Assembly (NCBI GenBank): GCA_016764035.1
Contig: JAESSQ010000239.1
Coordinates: forward strand, 1-5,989
Source of the DNA: Gammaproteobacteria bacterium
Lineage (GTDB): Bacteria > Pseudomonadota > Gammaproteobacteria > SZUA-229
DNA: 5,989 nucleotides
Direction of reading: 5' to 3'
Shown here: in pieces, positions 1-5,170 of the stretch
How positions within the stretch are numbered: position 1 is the stretch's first letter
Layout of the letters: every line of letters starts with the position of its first letter
Notes under the pieces: generated by a model
The model's database searches: none
Told to the model about the DNA's origin: nothing
What the model saw: the letters and a program-made list of their open reading frames with translations, nothing else
Made by a program: the position numbers and the translations under genes

Positions 1-1407
1 GGTCAGGCAGTGACCACAGAAGAATTCGTCAGTGCCATGGAGGATGCCAGTAAGGTTGACTTAACACAGTTTAGGCGATGGTATAAGCAAGCGGGCACGC
101 CTGAGATAACGGTGAAAGAACATTATGATGCCAGTAAACAAACCTATAGCCTGGAATTATCACAGCTAACATCCGCTACACCTGGGCAAGAAGAAAAACT
201 ACCTTTTCATATCCCCGTCAAAATTGGCTTGACCAATAAAAACTCAGCGTCTTTATTGGTACAGGAAGATTCTACAGAAGACAGTGTTGTATTAAATCTG
301 GTTAAGGACAAGCAGCACTTCGAGTTTAAAAACATCAATGAGAAGCCAGTGTTATCCATTTTGCAAGGCTATTCAGCGCCGGTGAAATTAAACTTTAAGC
401 GCGAAGATGAAGAGCTTGCTTTTTGTATGGCGCATGAAAAAGACGATTTTAGTCGATGGGAAGCTGGTCAGCAGTTATCAAGTCGTTTGATTCTCTCGTT
501 GATTGAATCGATTAAATCGGGTGGTGAGCTGACGTTGCCTGACTATTATATCGACGCCTGCCAAAAGATATTAACAAATCAAACACTGGATAAAGCGCTT
601 ATTGCTCGTGCTATCACATTGCCATCAGCTATGTATATTGGTGAAATGTTGCCGGTTATCGAGGTCGATGCTATCCATCAAGCGCGCGAATTTATTTATG
701 CGCAATTAGCGAAAGCATTAAAGAGTGATTTGCTTCAGGTGTACAGTGACAATGCTCAGACTAAATACAGCTTGTCACCTACTGCAATGGGCGAACGCTT
801 TTTACGCAACCAGGCGTTATCTTATTTGATGTACCTCGGTGCGCAGGGCGAAACGTTAGCGAAACACCTGTTTCAGTCGGCAGATAATATGACTGACCAG
901 ATGGCGGCGTTCAGGTCATTGGTGCATCATGAAACAGTAAGTTCAGAAGAAGTCATCGCGCAGTTCTATCAGCAGTGGCAAAAGGATAACTTGGTGATGG
1001 ACAAGTGGTTTACTGTTCAGGCAACGGCTCCCTATTTACTGCGTGATGCGTCAGACACGTCGACAACTACGCTCGTTACAACACGAATCGATCAATTGTT
1101 TAAACATGATGATTTTGATATTAAAAATCCTAATCGCGTACGAGCGTTGTTAGGTGCATTTTGTTCAGCGAATCCTTTGTGTTTCCATGACAGCAGTGGG
1201 TTTGGTTATCAATTACTGGGTCAGTATATCGAGACCATAAATAGTATAAATCCGCAGATTGCATCACGGTTATGTGTACCACTAACACGTTGGAAGCGTT
1301 ACGATGATGTACGGCAGAAATTGATGAAGTCACAATTGCAACGACTGATCGCACTACCAACGCTTTCTAATGACGTAACCGAGCTGGTAGAGAAAAGTTT
1401 GAAATGA
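1..1407 (+). CDS. pepN: Aminopeptidase N (M1 family), C-terminal 468 residues, 5' end outside window
   Basis: Cytosolic zinc metallopeptidase that removes N-terminal residues from peptides late in protein turnover. The frame is open from base 1, so the GTG at 10 is an internal Val codon and the true start lies upstream. The visible part is 468 codons; E. coli PepN has about 870, so roughly the first 400 residues are missing, including the GAMEN and HEXXH zinc motifs. Fragment residues 1-42 are the end of the catalytic domain, with MEDAS and FRRWY followed by GTP as in E. coli. About 43-142 is the beta-sandwich domain, ending in SAPVKL. About 143-468 is the helical C-terminal domain, with DDFSRWEA, NNMTD-like, VMDKWF (332-337), NPNR (376-379) and a late ASRL followed by KRYD. 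These blocks match E. coli PepN from memory, in order and spacing. The TGA at 1405-1407 is a natural end, with no sign of decay. Catalytic activity cannot be judged because the active site is outside the window. Confidence 0.96.
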   Translation, partial: GQAVTTEEFVSAMEDASKVDLTQFRRWYKQAGTPEITVKEHYDASKQTYSLELSQLTSATPGQEEKLPFHIPVKIGLTNKNSASLLVQEDSTEDSVVLNLVKDKQHFEFKNINEKPVLSILQGYSAPVKLNFKREDEELAFCMAHEKDDFSRWEAGQQLSSRLILSLIESIKSGGELTLPDYYIDACQKILTNQTLDKALIARAITLPSAMYIGEMLPVIEVDAIHQAREFIYAQLAKALKSDLLQVYSDNAQTKYSLSPTAMGERFLRNQALSYLMYLGAQGETLAKHLFQSADNMTDQMAAFRSLVHHETVSSEEVIAQFYQQWQKDNLVMDKWFTVQATAPYLLRDASDTSTTTLVTTRIDQLFKHDDFDIKNPNRVRALLGAFCSANPLCFHDSSGFGYQLLGQYIETINSINPQIASRLCVPLTRWKRYDDVRQKLMKSQLQRLIALPTLSNDVTELVEKSLK

Positions 1408-1493
1408 TTATGCGTGATTGTTGGTTTTATCATAAGTACTCATCGTGCTTTTACTGCTAACTTGTCATTATTGTGGGACAGGCGGTATTTTTA

Positions 1494-1522
1494 TTGAGAG
1501 GTTTCTGAGCTATTATTTTTAT
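1494..1522 (+). promoter_or_regulatory. Candidate sigma-70 promoter for the REC-GGDEF-EAL gene
   Basis: TTGAGA at 1494-1499 matches the -35 consensus at five of six positions. It is followed after 17 bases by TTTTAT at 1517-1522, four of six for the -10 box. An alternative -10, TATAAA at 1520-1525, is a better match but leaves a 20-base spacer. A separate GATAAT at 1559-1564 has no acceptable -35 partner. A start near 1529 would give a leader of about 120 bases containing the hairpin at 1595-1620. This is motif matching in an AT-rich gap, where chance matches are common. Confidence 0.27.
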
Positions 1523-1594
1523 AAAGAAAGATTAACTTTTTATTAGTAAATACATGCAGATAATAAATGCAGGGTCTAAACTCGAGGAATGCTA

Positions 1595-1620
1595 GTGTGT
1601 ATTAGTGTTTTCATACACAC
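1595..1620 (+). promoter_or_regulatory. Inverted repeat / leader hairpin upstream of the REC-GGDEF-EAL gene
   Basis: GTGTGTAT (1595-1602) and ATACACAC (1613-1620) are perfect 8-base complementary arms around a 10-base loop. The repeat ends 17 bases before the Shine-Dalgarno site and 30 before the ATG. No T-tract follows, so it is not an intrinsic terminator. It could be an RNA hairpin in the leader or a two-fold operator in DNA. The arms are seen; a role is inferred. Confidence 0.45.
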
Positions 1621-1637
1621 GCGAAAAACCGATCAGC

Positions 1638-1642
1638 AGGAG
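1638..1642 (+). promoter_or_regulatory. Strong Shine-Dalgarno site fixing the start at 1651
   Basis: AGGAG lies 8 bases before the ATG at 1651, close to the ideal spacing, and supports this start. Part of it sits in the loop of a possible 4-bp mini-hairpin (CAGC 1634-1637 with GCTG 1642-1645), too short to be expected to block ribosomes. It is the only clear ribosome binding site among the four gene starts in the window. Confidence 0.85.
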
Positions 1643-1650
1643 CTGTACCT

Positions 1651-3384
1651 ATGTCGAATGTAGTCTCACTCTTTAGTGATACCCAAAAATATGAGGAAAG
1701 ACCTGTCGTCGTACTTGCCGATGATGACCCATCCATTCGTTTGATGGTACGTCATGTTTTGGAATCAGAAGATTTTGATATCGTAGAAGCGTCAGATGGG
1801 CTAGAAGCAATTAAGGCTGTCGAAAAGTATCATCCTGCACTTATCCTGCTGGATGCCGTTATGCCAGGTATCGATGGTTTTACTACCTGTCAGCAGATCA
1901 AAGAAAAAGGCCACACAGATATCCCCGTCATGATGATCACCGGACTGGATGATGATGCGTCTGTGGAAAGAGCTTACGAAGTTGGTGCTATCGATTTTAT
2001 AACCAAACCCATTAAATGGGCGGTTTTGAAACATCGCGTTAAATCTGTCGTAGAAAAAGTTATTGCTGAACGTAAAGTTGAGCTTCTGGCTTATCGCGAT
2101 AAGCTTACCGGTTTACCTAATCGTTTGTTATTTGCGGATCGTCTGGAACAGTCTGTTATTCGTTCTGAACGTAGTCGTACATCTATGGCATTAATGTTGG
2201 TAAACATTGACGATTTTAAGTTGGTTAATGATTCGTTTGGTCACGCTGCGGGTGATAAATTAATTCAGGCCGTTGGGCAGTTGATTGGGCGTTCGTTACG
2301 TCGCGCCGATACCATTGCACGCCTTGGCGGTGATGAGTTTGCAGTTATTATCGAAAGTATTGATGGCCCAGAAGACGCGATATCAATCGCGGATAATTTA
2401 ACCACCATACTCGAACATAATGTGCGTTTAGATGATCAGGAAACGTATACGAGTGCGTCCATTGGTATTGCGGTTTATCCTGATGATGGTAAGGACGCGC
2501 GAACGTTACTTAAAAATGCCGATACAGCAATGTTTCGTGCAAAAGAAAGTGGTCGACATTGCTTCCAGTTTTATACGCCAGAAATGAGCGTTAACGCAAT
2601 GGAACGAATCGACCTGGAAAACAGTTTAAAAGCAGCGTTTGAAAAAGACGAGTTCTTAATTCATTACCAACCCGTCATTGATATAAATAAAAATGAAATT
2701 GTTGGAGTAGAAGCACAATTGCGTTGGCAGCATCCAGAAAAAGGCATGATTCATCCTGAAGATTTTATTTCAACCGTTGAAGATAGTGGTTTAATTATTG
2801 CACTTGGTGAATGGTTGATTTTTAGCGTCTGTAAGCAAATTAGAGCTTGGCATGATAGTGGTCTAAAAGATCAGCATGTCTCTATTAATTTGGCACCGCG
2901 TCAATTTATCGAACAGGATATCGTTGCCTTATTTGTACAAGCGTTAAAAGAAAATGATATTGAAGCTTCATCATTAGCTGTCGAAGTAACAGAGCGTACG
3001 CTTATCGATAATTTAGGTGAAGTAGAAAGCACATTAAAAAAATTGCGTAGCATGGGTATTCAAATTATGCTCGATGATTTTGGTACAGGTTATGCGTCTC
3101 TCGCGTATCTTAAAAATTACCCCGTTAGTGTTGTTAAGATTGATCGCGAATTTATTCTCGGTATTCCGGAAAACCATGAAGACTCAGTTATCGTTGAAGC
3201 AATCGCCGGTCTAACTCGAGGATTGAAACTCGATTTACTCGCCGAAGGAGTTGAAACTGAACGCCAGTTAGAAGTATTAAAACAGCTTGGTTGCCAATAT
3301 GCGCAGGGGTATTATTGGTGTAAGGCATTACCAGGTGATGAATACGAACAGTTTTACATGAACCAGATTTATAATATTGGTTAA
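1651..3384 (+). CDS. Response regulator with REC, GGDEF and EAL domains (cyclic di-GMP turnover)
   Basis: A 577-residue soluble protein with no membrane segment. REC spans about 18-135: acidic pocket D25/D26, phospho-acceptor D68 (LLDAVMPG), T97 and K119 before Pro, all intact. GGDEF spans about 143-308: DKLTGLPNR (150-158), GGDEF at 226-230, and an inhibitory-site RxxD at R217-D220, five residues before it. The usual DxDxFK metal motif reads NIDDFK, so the position of PleD D327 is N185. EAL spans about 320-570: the signature reads E354-A-Q, but the expected catalytic and metal residues are present (E354, N413, E445, E448, D475, D476, K496, E532, Q552). The likely role is phosphorylation-controlled synthesis or breakdown of c-di-GMP. 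I infer that the phosphodiesterase is probably active and that cyclase activity is uncertain. No partner kinase is in the window. It appears monocistronic, between a 243-base gap and a strong terminator. Confidence 0.96.
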   Translation: MSNVVSLFSDTQKYEERPVVVLADDDPSIRLMVRHVLESEDFDIVEASDGLEAIKAVEKYHPALILLDAVMPGIDGFTTCQQIKEKGHTDIPVMMITGLDDDASVERAYEVGAIDFITKPIKWAVLKHRVKSVVEKVIAERKVELLAYRDKLTGLPNRLLFADRLEQSVIRSERSRTSMALMLVNIDDFKLVNDSFGHAAGDKLIQAVGQLIGRSLRRADTIARLGGDEFAVIIESIDGPEDAISIADNLTTILEHNVRLDDQETYTSASIGIAVYPDDGKDARTLLKNADTAMFRAKESGRHCFQFYTPEMSVNAMERIDLENSLKAAFEKDEFLIHYQPVIDINKNEIVGVEAQLRWQHPEKGMIHPEDFISTVEDSGLIIALGEWLIFSVCKQIRAWHDSGLKDQHVSINLAPRQFIEQDIVALFVQALKENDIEASSLAVEVTERTLIDNLGEVESTLKKLRSMGIQIMLDDFGTGYASLAYLKNYPVSVVKIDREFILGIPENHEDSVIVEAIAGLTRGLKLDLLAEGVETERQLEVLKQLGCQYAQGYYWCKALPGDEYEQFYMNQIYNIG

Positions 3385-3406
3385 CGTATAATCCAACTTA
3401 CTAAAT

Positions 3407-3446
3407 AAAAAGACCGTTTAGTGTTAAGCATTAAACGGTCTTTTTT
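3407..3446 (+). terminator. Strong intrinsic terminator after the REC-GGDEF-EAL gene, possibly bidirectional
   Basis: The arm 3407-3420 pairs perfectly with 3432-3445, and three more inner pairs (one G-U) at 3421-3423/3429-3431 reduce the loop to five bases (3424-3428). The core is AGACCGTTTA paired with TAAACGGTCT. T3441-3446 supplies the U-tract on the + strand. The A-run 3407-3411 gives a U-tract on the other strand, so it could also stop antisense transcription. It lies 22 bases after the stop codon and separates this gene from the SDR gene. Confidence 0.93.
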
Positions 3447-3490
3447 ATGTGTAAATTAAGTCCAATGTTTTCAGTAAGTTAAATAGTTGT

Positions 3491-4183
3491 ATGAATATAT
3501 TAATCACCGGTGCAAACCGAGGTATCGGGTTAGCGATGACGCAGTACGCCATGGAACAAGGCTGGCGTGTTTTTGCTTGTTGTCGAACACCGCATAATGC
3601 CGAAAATCTTTTTAATATAGCTAAACTTTCGGGTGGCCAGATTAGCGTGCATATTGCCGATATGCAGGAATTAAGTACATTGCAAGCGCTGTCATATGAG
3701 CTACGAAATGATGCTATTGATATATTGATTAATAACGCGGGTATTTATGGTTCTACCAATAATACATTTGGCTCCGTTGATGTCGAGAGTTGGTTACAGG
3801 CTTTTCAGATTAATAGTATTGCACCTTTAAAAATGGTCGAAGCATTTTCTGAACAAATACAGATGGGTCAACGTAAACTGGTGGCCTGTATGAGTAGTAA
3901 AATGGGCAGCATGGCCGATAATGGTTACGGTAACAGTTACATTTATCGGTCAAGTAAAGCAGCGTTAAATGCAGTGGTAAAAAGTTTATCGATTGACTTA
4001 AAAAAGCAGGGCATTATCAGTGTAGCGTTACATCCTGGTTGGGTTAAAACAGAAATGGGTGGGCCAGATGCAGAAATTTCAACACGCGAATGCGTAGAAC
4101 AATTGTTTGCGCAATTATCAAAATTAACAATGAAAGATAGTGGACGATTTATCGATATTGATGGCTCAGACATTCCCTGGTAA
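3491..4183 (+). CDS. Short-chain dehydrogenase/reductase, C-factor-like
   Basis: A 230-residue cytosolic oxidoreductase with a complete Rossmann fold, expected to reduce or oxidise a carbonyl/alcohol with NAD(P)H. The cofactor glycine motif is TGANRGIG (6-13), followed by NNAG (81-84), catalytic N108, a Ser at S135/S136, and Y152-x-x-x-K156 (YRSSK). HPGWVKTEMGG (181-191) is the usual segment after the active site. The C-terminus, with GRFIDIDG then PW, resembles the bacterial C-factor (Myxococcus CsgA-like) subgroup. R32 after the second strand, with no acidic residue there, hints at NADPH preference (inference). The extra residues between Ser and Tyr also fit that subgroup as I recall it. 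The substrate is unknown; the similarity does not imply intercellular signalling. There is no clear Shine-Dalgarno before the ATG, but the glycine motif starts at residue 6, which fixes the N-terminus well. The IMPase-like gene follows after 12 bases. Confidence 0.92.
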   Translation: MNILITGANRGIGLAMTQYAMEQGWRVFACCRTPHNAENLFNIAKLSGGQISVHIADMQELSTLQALSYELRNDAIDILINNAGIYGSTNNTFGSVDVESWLQAFQINSIAPLKMVEAFSEQIQMGQRKLVACMSSKMGSMADNGYGNSYIYRSSKAALNAVVKSLSIDLKKQGIISVALHPGWVKTEMGGPDAEISTRECVEQLFAQLSKLTMKDSGRFIDIDGSDIPW

Positions 4184-4195
4184 TTAAAAAAAATT

Positions 4196-5002
4196 ATGAT
4201 ATTCCCCGATATAGAAAAATTAATGTTACTGGTTAAAAAAGCAGCACAGGAAGAATTGTTGCAAGACTTTGGTCATGCTGAATTTGAGTACAAAGAAGAT
4301 GGTAGTGTCGTAACCCCCGCGGATATTGCGATGCAAAATCGGTTGGAAAACGAATTAAAACAACATTGGCCTGCTTACGATCTTCTTGGTGAAGAGATGA
4401 CCGTAGAAGAACAGTTGGCGGTTGTCAGTAAGGGGGGTACTTTCTGGTGTATCGACCCGCTTGATGGCACCAGTAACTATACGGCAGGCCTGCCTTTTTT
4501 TGCAGTATCCATAGCTTTAATTGTTGATAAGCAGCAACAACTGGGTTTAATCTACGACCCTGTGCGTGATGAAATGTTTACTGCGATAAAAGGTCAGGGC
4601 GCATATTTAAATGGCCAACGAATTGAACATTCAAATACAAAATTGGTGGGAAGAAAGCCAATCATAGCCGAGATTGATTTAAAACGCTTACCTAAAGATC
4701 TGACAGTAAGACTGGTTTCTGACAGCATATTCGCATCTCAGCGTAATATGGGTTCTTCGGCCATAGATTGGTGCTGGATGGCAATAGGACGATTTGATGT
4801 CTATTTGCATGGCGGTCAAAAGATGTGGGACTATGCCGCGGGAAGTTTGATTTTTAGCGAAGCCGGCGGGCGTTCTGTTTCATTGGATAACCAACCCGTT
4901 TTTCGAGGGCAACTCGAAGTGCGATCTGTACTGGCAAGCCATGACGAAAGTCTGTTTGAATACTGGCACGAGTGGGTAGGCATACCAATAAAAAATTCTT
5001 AA
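4196..5002 (+). CDS. Inositol monophosphatase family protein (Mg-dependent sugar/inositol phosphatase)
   Basis: A 268-residue protein, close to the usual length for the family (E. coli SuhB about 267). Members hydrolyse inositol phosphates or related small phosphates using Mg2+ or Li+-sensitive metal sites. The metal ligands are in place: D43 (TPAD), GEE with E66/E67, DPLDGTSNY (88-94) with D88 and D90, and WDYAAG (211-216) with D212. The RNMGSSAID segment (183-191) is the expected substrate-side motif. DPLDGTSNY rather than DPLDGTKEF argues against CysQ-type bisphosphate nucleotidases. Candidates include inositol-1-phosphatase, histidinol-phosphatase or another sugar phosphatase; sequence alone does not decide, so I give no symbol. 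The ATG at 4196 is preceded by an A-run with no Shine-Dalgarno; the next ATG (residue 10) has none either. The 12-base gap after the SDR stop suggests co-transcription and translational coupling. Confidence 0.93.
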   Translation: MIFPDIEKLMLLVKKAAQEELLQDFGHAEFEYKEDGSVVTPADIAMQNRLENELKQHWPAYDLLGEEMTVEEQLAVVSKGGTFWCIDPLDGTSNYTAGLPFFAVSIALIVDKQQQLGLIYDPVRDEMFTAIKGQGAYLNGQRIEHSNTKLVGRKPIIAEIDLKRLPKDLTVRLVSDSIFASQRNMGSSAIDWCWMAIGRFDVYLHGGQKMWDYAAGSLIFSEAGGRSVSLDNQPVFRGQLEVRSVLASHDESLFEYWHEWVGIPIKNS

Positions 5003-5031
5003 CGGCAGCAAGTCGTTAACCTAAATTTTCA

Positions 5032-5068
5032 AATAATTAAGCCATGCTTAAGAGGTGGTTTAATTATT
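5032..5068 (+). promoter_or_regulatory. Long AT-rich hairpin with an alternative fold, between the IMPase and SPOR genes
   Basis: AATAATTAA (5032-5040) is perfectly complementary to TTAATTATT (5060-5068). The stem continues inward through G-U, C-G, C-G, A-U and U-G pairs, giving 14 pairs around a 9-base loop (5046-5054). A competing hairpin, TTAAGC (5037-5042) with GCTTAA (5046-5051) and a 3-base loop, uses the same bases, so both cannot form at once. No T-run follows, so it is not a standard intrinsic terminator. It lies 30 bases after the IMPase stop and about 100 before the SPOR start. Possible roles are a 3' end stabiliser of the upstream mRNA, an attenuator-like leader, or a DNA operator. 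The pairing is seen; the role is unknown. Confidence 0.5.
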
Positions 5069-5116
5069 GAGAGAAGCAAGCCTTAGTTAAAATTGTGTTG
5101 GTAATTATCCGCTTAT

Positions 5117-5147
5117 TTGTGTAAATAACGGTCATGTGCGCTAAAAT
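5117..5147 (+). promoter_or_regulatory. Weak promoter candidate for the SPOR-domain gene
   Basis: TAAAAT at 5142-5147 matches the -10 consensus at five of six positions. The nearest -35-like hexamer is TTGTGT at 5117-5122, only three of six and 19 bases away. A start near 5153 would leave a leader of about 18 bases before the ATG at 5171. The 168-base gap from the IMPase gene makes a separate promoter reasonable, but this particular one is weakly supported. Confidence 0.18.
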
Positions 5148-5170
5148 CACATTCTGTAATACTTCCGTGA

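Noticed and set aside
1130..1360. Minus-strand open frame of 76 codons within pepN.
   Set aside because: Shadow of a strongly conserved coding region; no recognisable protein features.
1461..1492. Possible pepN terminator: CTTGTC (1461-1466) pairing with GACAGG (1477-1482), followed by a short T-run.
   Set aside because: The stem is six pairs including a G-U, the loop is ten bases, and the T-run begins several bases later and is interrupted. Too weak to call.
1408..1650. Possible c-di-GMP riboswitch ahead of the GGDEF-EAL gene.
   Set aside because: I could not find the conserved GEMM-type core or its paired stems; only a simple hairpin is visible.
1801..2034. Minus-strand open frame of 77 codons within the receiver domain.
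   Set aside because: Antisense to intact REC-domain codons; no ribosome binding site or family signature.
3943..4173. Minus-strand open frame of 76 codons within the SDR gene.
   Set aside because: Antisense shadow of the SDR active-site region.
3491..4183. Naming the SDR as the Myxococcus C-signal gene csgA.
   Set aside because: The similarity is at subgroup level; such reductases are widespread in bacteria without C-signalling.
4196..5002. Naming the phosphatase suhB or cysQ.
   Set aside because: Family motifs fit IMPase, but the N-terminus differs from SuhB as I recall it, and the DPLDGT context is not CysQ-like.
4999..5019. Inverted repeat TTAACG / CGTTAA spanning the IMPase stop codon.
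   Set aside because: Only six AT-rich pairs around a nine-base loop with no T-tract; likely chance.
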